A stretch of DNA of 64,000 nucleotides. Source: JABDQZ01 sp963801985 (lineage in GTDB: Bacteria > Pseudomonadota > Gammaproteobacteria > Chromatiales > Chromatiaceae). A program made the position numbers and the translations under genes. Location: the NCBI GenBank assembly GCA_963801985.1, contig CAWDGV010000002.1:186001-250000 (forward strand), given 5' to 3'. Of the stretch, positions 17,203 through 25,311 are shown in pieces. The number at the start of each line of letters is the position of its first letter. Positions within the stretch are counted from its first letter, which is position 1. Below the pieces are notes generated by a model that was given only the letters and a program-made list of their open reading frames with translations, was not told the DNA's origin and did no database searches.

Positions 17203-18570
17203 ATGAGAAAGCTTAAACCTTATACCGGTACGCCCCATTATCATGGCAAAAAATGGATTGACGCCAGGCTGCCGGGCAAGATCCGGGACTGGTCTTATGG
17301 TGGTTTAAAGTCAGTCACCAATGATGGTGATGGTTATGATGCAGTGATCCATACACTGGCCAAACTGAACAGCAAAAAGGCCTGGCACTGGCCAAAACGG
17401 AGGCATTTTTTCTTCAGTGATTTGCATGGAGATGCCAAGGCATTTGCGGAGTCACTGGTGGCTTCCGGTGGGATTGAAAAAATGGGTCCGGGGCCTCGTG
17501 ATTTCAAACTGACTGAGCAGGGCAAAAAAGCCATTTTCATTATCGGTGGTGACTGTTTTGACAAGGGCCCAAGTACGTTGGAATTACTGCGTACAATACA
17601 TCATCTGATCAAGCTGGGAGCCAGGGTACGTATTCTGGCAGGTAATCACGATGTACGCGTGTTGCTGGGTATGAGAGCTGTTGACCAACACAAGGACAGG
17701 TATAACGAGCACTTCTTCATCCGAACCGGGCAGAAGATTATTCCTTTGCTGAAAGAAATCAGGGATGACTATGTCACTGATAAAGACATCAAGGCGATGC
17801 CATCGAGTGGAGAATGTCGCAAGCGGCTGTATCCATCGGAAGGCTGGTTTGATGATTTTCCACAGACGGCAAAAGACTATATTCGTCCTGCCCAGATTCA
17901 TCGCGAAATGACACGTATTCAGAAAAAGTATGATCGTTTTGAAGGTAAATGTGAAAAGCATGGGATGAATTTGCGGGATGTTTATGCAGCAGTGGAAAAA
18001 TGGAAGCAACTGTTTCTTGAACCCAGGAGTGAGTTTCACTGGTTTTTTAAACGTATGCGTTTAGGGTTGCGATCCGGTTCGCTACTGTTCGTGCATGCCG
18101 GCCTGGATAATGTGATTGCCCATCAACTGTTCCGCGGTGGTGTAAAAGAAATCAACAAGGCGTTCAGGCATGCCTTGAAACACCGCCCCTTTACTTTTTA
18201 TTACGGTCCCTTGTGTAACACCATCCGGACCAAGTACCGCGATGTTGATCATCCGCTGTCGTCGCATGGCACGAGGTATTTGCGCAGGGCAGGCATCAGT
18301 GCGGTCATTCATGGTCACAGGAATCTGCATCATGGCCAGAGAATAGCCCTTCGCAAGTCGTTATTGAATTTCGAATGCGATACCAGTGTTGACCGGCACA
18401 CGCGACATCATGAGGGCATCAAGGGCAAGGGTGCTGGCGTAACCATCATCGAACCCAGGGGTCATATCCTGGCAATATCCAGCGACTATCCTTATGCAAA
18501 ATTTTTTGAACCAAAAATGACATTGCACGAGTTGAAAAAGATACGCAAAAAATTGAGGCGAATAAAATGA
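17203..18570 (+). CDS. Calcineurin-like metallophosphoesterase
   Basis: 455 residues with the full set of metallophosphatase motifs in order: FFSDLHGDAKAF (about residue 68), GGDCFDKGPS, LAGNHDVRVLLG, VHAGLD and VIHGHRN. This places it with the PPP-like serine/threonine or ApaH-type phosphatases, which use two metal ions. It is longer than ApaH (about 280 residues), with an insertion between the GNH and HAG motifs (about residues 160-285). The stop overlaps the amphi-Trp gene as ATGA. Role in the cluster is unknown; dephosphorylating a product of one of the two kinases is a reasonable guess. Confidence 0.87.
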   Translation: MRKLKPYTGTPHYHGKKWIDARLPGKIRDWSYGGLKSVTNDGDGYDAVIHTLAKLNSKKAWHWPKRRHFFFSDLHGDAKAFAESLVASGGIEKMGPGPRDFKLTEQGKKAIFIIGGDCFDKGPSTLELLRTIHHLIKLGARVRILAGNHDVRVLLGMRAVDQHKDRYNEHFFIRTGQKIIPLLKEIRDDYVTDKDIKAMPSSGECRKRLYPSEGWFDDFPQTAKDYIRPAQIHREMTRIQKKYDRFEGKCEKHGMNLRDVYAAVEKWKQLFLEPRSEFHWFFKRMRLGLRSGSLLFVHAGLDNVIAHQLFRGGVKEINKAFRHALKHRPFTFYYGPLCNTIRTKYRDVDHPLSSHGTRYLRRAGISAVIHGHRNLHHGQRIALRKSLLNFECDTSVDRHTRHHEGIKGKGAGVTIIEPRGHILAISSDYPYAKFFEPKMTLHELKKIRKKLRRIK

Positions 18571-18836
18571 AGCAGAACTCACGGTTCAGCCATGAATCAT
18601 TGCAGGATCAAAACAGTATCCGGGAATTGCTCAAGGCAATATCCAATGGCATCAGTAAAGGAAAAATCATACTGGAAGACGAGGATGGCGTGTTGACGAT
18701 GGAGCCGGATGGCCTGCTGCATCTCAAGGTGACGGCTTCCCAGGAAGATGAGCGTAACCGCCTGAATATTCGTATTACCTGGCAGGGGGAAAGCGAAGTG
18801 CCAAAAAACAAGCGATTGAAAATTGCCAGCAAGTAA
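18567..18836 (+). CDS. Amphi-Trp domain protein
   Basis: An 89-residue protein. The layout agrees with the small family I recall as 'amphi-Trp domain': an N-terminal helix (SIRELLKAISNGISKGKI), two strands around LEDEDGVLTMEPDG and LHLKVTAS, and a last strand LNIRITWQGE alternating hydrophobic and polar residues and ending in tryptophan. It is a regular companion of the ATP-grasp and HprK-related genes and may be the modified or scaffold protein; that is inference. It ends the first transcription block, 80 bases before a new promoter. Confidence 0.75.
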   Translation: MKQNSRFSHESLQDQNSIRELLKAISNGISKGKIILEDEDGVLTMEPDGLLHLKVTASQEDERNRLNIRITWQGESEVPKNKRLKIASK

Positions 18837-18855
18837 ATGATGTTCGAATCATGGT

Positions 18856-18883
18856 TTTACAGTAAGGCAGTCTGTGACATAAT
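18856..18883 (+). promoter_or_regulatory. Predicted sigma-70 promoter of the RHH-CHAD-ParA block
   Basis: A -35-like TTTACA (18856-18861) and a -10-like CATAAT (18878-18883) are separated by 16 bases. They lie 34 bases before the ATG of the small RHH gene, in the only sizeable gap (80 bases) between the two halves of the cluster. Based on consensus matching only. Confidence 0.5.
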
Positions 18884-18886
18884 GAA

Positions 18887-18902
18887 TTCATGACGTCATG
18901 AA
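18887..18902. promoter_or_regulatory. 16-bp perfect palindrome, likely operator
   Basis: TTCATGACGTCATGAA reads the same on both strands. It begins 3 bases after the predicted -10 box and so covers the expected transcription start. It lies 14 bases before the start codon of a ribbon-helix-helix protein; such proteins commonly bind palindromes at their own promoters. Confidence 0.65.
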
Positions 18903-18916
18903 ATCAGTAAGAGACT

Positions 18917-19087
18917 ATGCCTAAAAGAGAGACTAAGAAAAACACGTCACTCAGACTGGACGAAAAAACCCTCAAGGCCTTAAAAATAAGAGCTATAGAA
19001 ACTGACAGCAGTGTTCAGTCGATTTTAGAAGAATTGATTACTGAATACCTGGCTAACCGGATAAAACTTAAGAAACGCAAAAAATGA
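18917..19087 (+). CDS. Small ribbon-helix-helix (CopG/Arc-like) DNA-binding protein
   Basis: 56 residues: a basic N-terminus, a strand NTSLRLDEKT, and helices LKALKIRAIETDS and VQSILEELITEYLANR, the standard RHH pattern where the strand pair enters the DNA groove. Family members act as dimers, often repressing their own operon. The TGA stop overlaps the CHAD gene start as ATGA, so both are translated together. An AAGAGA ribosome site precedes the ATG. No toxin gene is present, so it looks like a regulator; an antitoxin role is not supported by the neighbours. Confidence 0.8.
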   Translation: MPKRETKKNTSLRLDEKTLKALKIRAIETDSSVQSILEELITEYLANRIKLKKRKK

Positions 19088-20640
19088 ATACTCCCGAGAT
19101 ACGTAACTGGTTTTTAAAACCGGAATGTAATGTCAATCAGTTGACCGAAGCCCTGGCTGAAAATTACAGCCTGCAAGTAGAGTCTGAAGACAACCTGGAT
19201 ATGGTCACTGTGATGGATGATCATGACTGGGATATCTGGTATGCCAACAGGTTACTGGTGCGTAAAGGTAAAAATCATTACCAGCTGCTTACTGACGATC
19301 AGGTTGAAGAAATCGGCGGCGTTAAAAATGACGCCCGTTTCTGGTGGGACTTGCCTGAGTCTGCTGTACGTGAAGCTCTAAAGCCAATAGTCGACCTGCG
19401 AGCTTTTATGCCAGTTGCTGAAATGCAGCTGTCACGCACCAACTTCATATTGAGAAATGCGGATGACAAGATTGTCGTGCGCTTATCGCTTTCTACTTTC
19501 AGTGAAATCCAGACTGAAGCTGCTGCCGAAACAGAAAGGCCAAAAAGCAGTCATTTCGTTCAGATTAATGCACTACGCGGCTACCAGGGCGCTTTTAAAG
19601 CTGTGATGAAGCTATTGCAGCCCTGTCTGAATGAAGAGCTTGAGTCAGCATCGCTGCAAGCCATAATGCAACTGCATGGTTATGGGCCTGCCCGGGACGA
19701 AGGAAATACGGATCAATACGGGATTACCAATGATGAACCGGTTGAACAGGCAATTCGCCAGATGTCATTGTTAATGTTGCAGGTTGCCCGACGTAACGAA
19801 CAAGGGGTGATTGATGACATTGATACCGAGTTCTTGCACCAGTACCGGGTCAGCTTGCGCAAAACCCGCTCCCTGTTGAACCTGATGAAAGCGGCGTTGC
19901 CATCTGAAATTCATCTGCGCCTGAAAGTATTGCTGGCCGAGTTATCCGGTGTCACAAACATGCTCAGGGACCTGGATGTGTTTCTGCTGGAACGTGACTA
20001 TTACCAGGCATTGCTGCCGGAAAATTTTTCCGATGGTCTGACCCATTTGTTCCGTATGATTGCTGCGGACCGTGAAAAAGCCAGGAAGTTTGTACACAAG
20101 AGCTTTCTCTCTGATAAGCATGCGCACGCTTTTGATGAGGTCATCACGTTACTGCAGGCAGAGCCCTGCTTTGAGTCGGAGGTTTCCAGCAAGCCGGTGT
20201 TACAGGTAGCGAAAAAGAAAATTCTGAATCGTTACCGACGTATCAGCATAGTTGGATCTGAGATTCATGAAGGTACGCCTGATGAGGATGTACATCAGTT
20301 GCGTATTGAGTGTAAAAAATTACGTTACATGATGGAATTCTTTGCAGAGTTATTTCCGAAAAAACGTATCAAGCAACTGATCAAGTCACTGAAAAAACTG
20401 CAGACCATTCTGGGTGATTTCAATGATTATTCGGTGCAAAAGGAGTTTCTGGCTGATTATGAAAAGCATCACAAGAAATCTGCAGATGTTTCTGCGGCTA
20501 TCAATGGTCTGATTGCTGTACTGCATCAGAAGCAGCTGGCCGAGCGAACTAAAGTGCAGCAGGCCTTTGCAGCTTTTAATGATGACGATACGGCAGACGA
20601 ATTTCAGGCGTTATTTGGTAAACAGAAGGTAGGCGAGTAA
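19084..20640 (+). CDS. CHAD domain protein
   Basis: 518 residues. The C-terminal half (about 225-510) is a CHAD domain, a helical bundle rich in conserved histidines and basic residues. Its two repeats carry FLHQYRVSLRKTRSLL near residue 250 and VHQLRIECKKLRYMMEFF near residue 400. CHAD domains are known to bind inorganic polyphosphate. The N-terminal 210 residues are alpha/beta, with DNLDMVTVMDDHDWDIWYAN, and may be a distant CYTH-like domain, the common partner of CHAD; the EXEXK signature is not evident. It overlaps the RHH gene upstream and the ParA gene downstream (TAATG). Confidence 0.88.
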   Translation: MNTPEIRNWFLKPECNVNQLTEALAENYSLQVESEDNLDMVTVMDDHDWDIWYANRLLVRKGKNHYQLLTDDQVEEIGGVKNDARFWWDLPESAVREALKPIVDLRAFMPVAEMQLSRTNFILRNADDKIVVRLSLSTFSEIQTEAAAETERPKSSHFVQINALRGYQGAFKAVMKLLQPCLNEELESASLQAIMQLHGYGPARDEGNTDQYGITNDEPVEQAIRQMSLLMLQVARRNEQGVIDDIDTEFLHQYRVSLRKTRSLLNLMKAALPSEIHLRLKVLLAELSGVTNMLRDLDVFLLERDYYQALLPENFSDGLTHLFRMIAADREKARKFVHKSFLSDKHAHAFDEVITLLQAEPCFESEVSSKPVLQVAKKKILNRYRRISIVGSEIHEGTPDEDVHQLRIECKKLRYMMEFFAELFPKKRIKQLIKSLKKLQTILGDFNDYSVQKEFLADYEKHHKKSADVSAAINGLIAVLHQKQLAERTKVQQAFAAFNDDDTADEFQALFGKQKVGE

Positions 20641-21392
20641 TGAAGGTAGTATCCTGTTACAGCATTAAAGGCGGTGTCGGTAAAACAGCCACATCGGTCA
20701 ACATGGCTTACATGGCGGCGGAGTCCGGATTGAGAACCCTGTTGATAGACCTGGATCCACAGGGGGCATCCTCCTTTTATTTTCGTGTTAAGCCATCGAA
20801 AAAACAGCAGGGCAGGCGATTGCTTAATGCTTCGCAAACCATGTTCAAGCAGATCAAGGCCAGCGATTTTGATAACCTGGATATTATTCCTGCCCACATG
20901 AGTTTCAGGAATTTTGATGCGTTGTTAAGCCAGTTGAAAAAAAGCAACAACCGGCTTAACAAGACCTTTGCAAAACTCTCAAGTGAATATGATTTAATCG
21001 TGCTGGACTGTCCGCCTACCATCAGTTACCTGTCAGAAGCGGTCTTCACTGCCTCTGATGTCATCTTTGTACCGGTGATTCCAACGACTTTGTCGGAAAG
21101 AACCTATGAGCAGTTGCTGGATTTTTTCAGGAAAGAAGGTTTTCCGAAAAAACGCATCGTGCCGTTTTTTACCATGGTACAGTCGCAGAAGTCCTTGCAT
21201 AAAAATACCATGCAAAATATGCATAACCGCTATACCAGGTTTTTAAAAACAACCATTCCTTTCTCGGTTGATATTGAAAGTATGGGTGAGCATCGTGCCC
21301 CGGTGGCCGTGTTTGCAAAACATCGTCCGGCTAACAAGGCTTACCTGGATTTGTGGAAGGAAATGAGCAAAAAAATTCAAAAAGCAAAATGA
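20640..21392 (+). CDS. ParA/MinD-family ATPase
   Basis: 250 residues starting with a deviant Walker A, YSIKGGVGKTATSVNMAYMA, then LIDLDPQGASSFYF and LDCPPTISYLSE. These are the hallmarks of ParA-type ATPases that form dimers and position cargo on the nucleoid. No ParB gene or parS-like repeat is adjacent, so it may position a protein or granule; polyphosphate granules are attractive because the gene overlaps the CHAD gene (TAATG), but that is inference. A 54-base gap with an AAAGGA ribosome site leads to the next Nudix gene. Confidence 0.88.
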   Translation: MKVVSCYSIKGGVGKTATSVNMAYMAAESGLRTLLIDLDPQGASSFYFRVKPSKKQQGRRLLNASQTMFKQIKASDFDNLDIIPAHMSFRNFDALLSQLKKSNNRLNKTFAKLSSEYDLIVLDCPPTISYLSEAVFTASDVIFVPVIPTTLSERTYEQLLDFFRKEGFPKKRIVPFFTMVQSQKSLHKNTMQNMHNRYTRFLKTTIPFSVDIESMGEHRAPVAVFAKHRPANKAYLDLWKEMSKKIQKAK

Positions 21393-21446
21393 AAAATTCC
21401 GACAGATAAAACAACATAACGGTAACCAAAGGAAACGGTAGATCAA

Positions 21447-21839
21447 ATGACTCAGAGACGTGTTGCAGTAATACCGGTTGTTAAAAAAAATAATAAATAC
21501 AAAGTCTGCCTGGTGACCAGTCGCTACAAGCGCAAATGGATATTGCCGACAGGCAAGCATGAGAAAAAGCTTTCCGATGAAAAGGTCGCTATGCTGGAAG
21601 CTTTTGAAGAGGCGGGTGTAACGGGAAAAATTGATAAATCCTTCTGTAAGCAGCTAGCTGTCAGCAGTCCCAGTGGCAAGAAAAAAAGAAAAACCAAGCT
21701 GTACCTGATCAATGTTGATAAACAGTTGAAAAACTGGCCGGAAAAAAAGCAGCGTCGTCGAACCATGGTTAACCTGAAAGAATTGCACAGGTACATCAAT
21801 GATAAAAAGCTGAAAAAGCTGATCAGATCTTCCTGCTGA
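21447..21839 (+). CDS. DIPP-like Nudix hydrolase
   Basis: 130 residues forming a single Nudix domain. The box is PTGKHEKKLSDEKVAMLEAF followed by EEAGV. As in the SixA-Nudix fusion upstream, it matches the DIPP-type pattern W-(I/L)-P-(T/K)-G near KRKWILPTG, with the conserved REUXEEXGU altered at R (leucine-glutamate) while the glutamate pair stays. The C-terminus is lysine and arginine-rich. It probably cleaves a diphosphate in a highly phosphorylated substrate. Ribosome site AAAGGAAAC precedes the ATG. Confidence 0.85.
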   Translation: MTQRRVAVIPVVKKNNKYKVCLVTSRYKRKWILPTGKHEKKLSDEKVAMLEAFEEAGVTGKIDKSFCKQLAVSSPSGKKKRKTKLYLINVDKQLKNWPEKKQRRRTMVNLKELHRYINDKKLKKLIRSSC

Positions 21840-21923
21840 TCTACGGTAGTTTTTTTTAATCCAACTACACTTACAGGTATCTTTTAACTACCTGGCTGCT
21901 GGCCAATGCAGAAGGAGTGCAAC

Positions 21924-22166
21924 GTGACGGTAGAGCTTATACGTGATGTGTTGGGCTGGTGTACGCTAATAAATATTAGTCTCTTTCTGACCTGGTTTCT
22001 GATGTTTTCATTGGCGCATGATTTTGTGTTTAATCTGCATCGTCGCTGGTTTAACCTGTCTCTGGATCATTTTGACGCCATTCATTATGCGGCTATGGCC
22101 ATTTTCAAAATGGCGATAATTTTTTTCAATCTGGTTCCCTATATTGCGCTACGCATCGCAGGCTAG
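21924..22166 (+). CDS. Small two-helix membrane protein (DUF6868-like)
   Basis: 80 residues with two hydrophobic helices, LINISLFLTWFLMFSLAHDF and AAMAIFKMAIIFFNLVPYIA. A short loop carries HRRWFNLS and FDAIHY. I recall a family (DUF6868) of this exact size and motif set, starting MT(V/I)E-IR-LGWC. The GTG at 21924 is preferred because AAGGAG at 21912-21917 is 6 bases before it and the product then begins MTVELIRDVLGW; the ATG at 21906 lies before that site. It directly precedes the P-type ATPase and may be its small accessory subunit, which is inference. Confidence 0.7.
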   Translation: MTVELIRDVLGWCTLINISLFLTWFLMFSLAHDFVFNLHRRWFNLSLDHFDAIHYAAMAIFKMAIIFFNLVPYIALRIAG

Positions 22167-22192
22167 CGGTTTACATGCAATAGTTGCCTGCT

Positions 22193-24928
22193 ATGGAATT
22201 TGATCAAATTAAACAGGCTTCGGACCTGCTCGAACAAAGCTGGCATACTGAAACAATAGATAGCGTGTTTCGTTTGCTGGACACAGCTCCGGCAGGATTG
22301 CAGTCAGAACAGGTGGAGCAAAGACAGCAGCGTTTTGGGGACAATCGTCTGCCAGAAGCCAAAACTCACGGCCTCCTGATCCGTTTTCTCTACCAGTTTC
22401 ATAATGTCCTGATCTATGTATTGATTGCAGCCGGTGTGGTTACGGCTTTGCTGGAACACTGGGTTGATGCCAGCGTAATTTTCGGCGTTGTCGTGTTAAA
22501 TGCGATTATTGGTTTTGTGCAGGAAGGCAAGGCCGAGGATGCATTACGCGCCATACGCCAGATGCTGTCACCCAATGCGATGGTGATGCGGGATGGTCGT
22601 AAAATCACCGTCCCTGCAGAAGAGCTGGTTCCCGGGGATATGGTGTTATTGCAATCCGGTGACAAGGTACCTGCGGACTTGCGCCTGGTACGGGTTAACG
22701 GCTTGCAGGTTCAGGAGGCGGTTTTAACCGGTGAGTCCCTGGCGGTTGAAAAAAAGACCGGGCCAGTCTCTGTCCAGGCAGTCATTGGCGACCGTTACTG
22801 CATGGCTTACTCGGGCACGCTGGTCTCACATGGCCAGGGGGCAGGCATCGTGGTCGCAACCGGTGCCAGTACTGAAATAGGCCGTATCAGTACCCTGGTG
22901 TCCGAAGTGGAAATGGTAACAACTCCCTTGCTACGCCAGATGGCCGAGTTTGGTCGCTGGCTAACCATGGCAATTCTGGCACTTGCTACGTTGACTTTTG
23001 CTTTTGGTACCCTGTTGCGTGGGTATGCGCCAACTGACATGTTTCTCGCTGCTGTCAGCCTGGCCGTGGCGGCGATTCCGGAAGGCCTGCCTGCCATTAT
23101 GACGATAACACTGGCTATCGGTGTGCAGCGCATGGCCAGGCGACATGCCATTATTCGTCGCCTGCCCGCCGTTGAAACTCTCGGTGCAGTTACCGTGATC
23201 TGCTCGGATAAAACCGGCACCCTGACTCGTAATGAAATGACAGTACGCACTATTGTCACTGCCATGGACCGGTTTGCCGTAGACGGTACCGGCTATGAAC
23301 CGCATGGTGCCATTTGCCTTGACGGTGTCAGCACCACAGTTGAGGATCATGCCCTGCTTGACGAAGTAACCCGGGCGGCAGTCCTGTGTAACGATACCTC
23401 ACTGCAACCGACAGGTGCGGAATGTCGGGTACATGGTGACCCGATGGAAGGGGCTTTGTTGATAGCGGGGATAAAGTCCGGCCTTGATCTTGATGTGGAA
23501 GCCAAGTTGTATCCAAGAACCGATCTCATCCCGTTTGAGTCTGAACATCGTTTCATGGCCACCCTGCATCACAGTCATAACAAGGAGGCCTTCATTTTTC
23601 TCAAGGGTGCGCCAGAGCGTGTGCTTGAAATGTGTTCCCTGCAGCGAATAAATGGTGGAGAGCAGTCGCTGGACAAAAGTTACTGGCTGGACTGCATTGA
23701 AGAACTGGCAGCGCAAGGCCAACGCGTGTTGGCCATAGCCGTTAAGCGGGTCGATTTTGAACACATGGAACTGAGTTTTGGTGATGTTGAAAATAACCTG
23801 GTTATGCTGGGCATGTTTGGCCTGATAGATCCACCTCGTGACGAGGCTGTTGTTGCCGTCGAAGCCTGCCGCAATGCGGGCATCAGGGTCAAAATGATTA
23901 CCGGTGACCATGCTGCCACTGCCAGGGCGATTGCAGAACAGCTTGAGCTGGAAAATTCACGCGATGTGTTGACTGGTCAGGATCTTGAACTGATGAGTGA
24001 TGCAGACTTGCGCGGGCGGGTAAAGGAAGTGGATGTGTATGCCAGGGTTAGTCCTGAACACAAGTTGCGCCTTGTACAGATGCTGCAGGCTGAGGGGTGG
24101 ATTGTTGCCATGACAGGTGACGGCGTTAATGATGCGCCGGCTCTGAAACGGGCAGATGTTGGTACGGCGATGGGACATGCAGGTAGCGAAGCGGCCAAGG
24201 AGGCTGCCGAAATGGTGCTTGCGGATGATAATTTTGCTTCGATTGTGCATGCTGTTGAGGAGGGCCGCACAGTATATGACAACCTGAAAAAGGCAATTTT
24301 GTTTATTCTTCCGACCAATGGTGGTGAAGCCCTGGTGATACTGGCAGCCATTGTCATGGGCTTTAAGGAGCTGCCGCTAACGCCAGTACAGATTCTGTGG
24401 GTCAACATGATCACGGCGGTGACCCTGGCCCTGTCGCTGGCATTTGAGCCGCCGGAAAAAAACGTCATGCGACGGCCGCCACGCAAGGCAAAGGAACCGC
24501 TTTTGACCAGTCACCTGGTCTGGCGGATTGCCTTTGTCGCCATCATCTTGATGTCCGGTACTTTCGGGTTGTTTATCTGGGAGCTGGGGCGTGGACACAG
24601 TGTGGAAATGGCCCGCACTGTCGCTGTCAATACGCTGGTGATGTTTGAGATCTTCTACCTGTTTAATTCAAGGTATATTTCGGCATCCATTTTCAGTTGG
24701 GAGGGTTTTAGCGGAAACCGCTATGTGCTTGTGGCTATAGGTGTTCTGGTGATCTTCCAGCTGGGCTTTACTTACCTGGCGCCGCTGCAGGGTTTGTTTG
24801 GCACGGCAGCAATCGACCTGGGGATGTGGCTGCGTATTCTGCTGGTTTCATCGACGGTGCTGTTCCTGGTTGAGTTTGAGAAAATGATAGTCAGACGCCT
24901 GGAACGCAAAGCGGCCGTGGAGCATTAG
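22193..24928 (+). CDS. P2-type cation-transporting ATPase
   Basis: 911 residues. Cation_ATPase_N at 1-80, an actuator domain with VLTGES, the phosphorylation motif CSDKTGTLTRNE (D339), nucleotide-binding KGAPERVL, hinge motif MTGDGVNDAPALKRADVG, and a C-terminal bundle. The fourth membrane helix has VAAIPEGLP, as in calcium and sodium/potassium pumps, and the transported ion is therefore likely calcium, sodium or potassium; heavy-metal motifs (CPC, HMA) are absent. The ATG at 22193 is chosen; a TTG at 22184 is also possible and neither has a clear ribosome site. It ends the co-directional cluster. Confidence 0.92.
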   Translation: MEFDQIKQASDLLEQSWHTETIDSVFRLLDTAPAGLQSEQVEQRQQRFGDNRLPEAKTHGLLIRFLYQFHNVLIYVLIAAGVVTALLEHWVDASVIFGVVVLNAIIGFVQEGKAEDALRAIRQMLSPNAMVMRDGRKITVPAEELVPGDMVLLQSGDKVPADLRLVRVNGLQVQEAVLTGESLAVEKKTGPVSVQAVIGDRYCMAYSGTLVSHGQGAGIVVATGASTEIGRISTLVSEVEMVTTPLLRQMAEFGRWLTMAILALATLTFAFGTLLRGYAPTDMFLAAVSLAVAAIPEGLPAIMTITLAIGVQRMARRHAIIRRLPAVETLGAVTVICSDKTGTLTRNEMTVRTIVTAMDRFAVDGTGYEPHGAICLDGVSTTVEDHALLDEVTRAAVLCNDTSLQPTGAECRVHGDPMEGALLIAGIKSGLDLDVEAKLYPRTDLIPFESEHRFMATLHHSHNKEAFIFLKGAPERVLEMCSLQRINGGEQSLDKSYWLDCIEELAAQGQRVLAIAVKRVDFEHMELSFGDVENNLVMLGMFGLIDPPRDEAVVAVEACRNAGIRVKMITGDHAATARAIAEQLELENSRDVLTGQDLELMSDADLRGRVKEVDVYARVSPEHKLRLVQMLQAEGWIVAMTGDGVNDAPALKRADVGTAMGHAGSEAAKEAAEMVLADDNFASIVHAVEEGRTVYDNLKKAILFILPTNGGEALVILAAIVMGFKELPLTPVQILWVNMITAVTLALSLAFEPPEKNVMRRPPRKAKEPLLTSHLVWRIAFVAIILMSGTFGLFIWELGRGHSVEMARTVAVNTLVMFEIFYLFNSRYISASIFSWEGFSGNRYVLVAIGVLVIFQLGFTYLAPLQGLFGTAAIDLGMWLRILLVSSTVLFLVEFEKMIVRRLERKAAVEH

Positions 24929-24952
24929 TCACTCCGGCCGCACAGTGAGTTT

Positions 24953-25141
24953 CTATAATTTGAAGGATTTATCACCTGGGCCCGAAACAAACCAGGCTAT
25001 CAGGCCGATAACAGGTAACAGTACTACAATCAGGATCCAGAGTACTTTCATGCCGGTTGTTTCGGAGCTCTTGGCAAGTTTGATAATTGCGAAGATATCC
25101 AGCAGCAGAATGATAAAACCAAGAATACCGTTGAATTCCAT
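24953..25141 (-). CDS. PLDc_N-like small membrane protein
   Basis: 62 residues: two hydrophobic helices, ILGFIILLLDIFAIIKLA and VLWILIVVLLPVIGLIAWFV, joined by a short polar loop (KSSETTGMK), and a polar tail. This is the pattern of the PLDc_N (cardiolipin synthase N-terminal) family found as stand-alone peptides. It is convergent with the P-type ATPase and divergent from the ParA gene at 25.3 kb. The 170-base spacer to that gene must hold both promoters. Function is unknown. Confidence 0.8.
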   Translation of the reverse strand: MEFNGILGFIILLLDIFAIIKLAKSSETTGMKVLWILIVVLLPVIGLIAWFVSGPGDKSFKL

Positions 25142-25311
25142 TGTTAACTCCCGTTGAGTGGATCTGGACAGGTTATTGACGTGGGTTAGGCAAAGATAAT
25201 ATCACACTCAATTAAAATAATTATTTAGCGATAAATACTTCTGTGTCTGACAGAGCGGCTTTCCACGTTAATGTATGATGGTTAAAAACCAGCGTATCGG
25301 GAGAGAGAATA

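Noticed and set aside
6063..19087. Toxin-antitoxin role for the two small RHH proteins (6063-6233 and 18917-19087)
   Set aside because: Neither is next to a toxin-like gene; the second is coupled to the CHAD gene, which has no toxin features.
22807..23919. Several open frames on the minus strand within the P-type ATPase gene (e.g. 22807-23265, 23399-23911)
   Set aside because: They lie opposite a complete, strongly conserved ATPase, have no recognisable motifs, and are explained as shadows of its codon bias.
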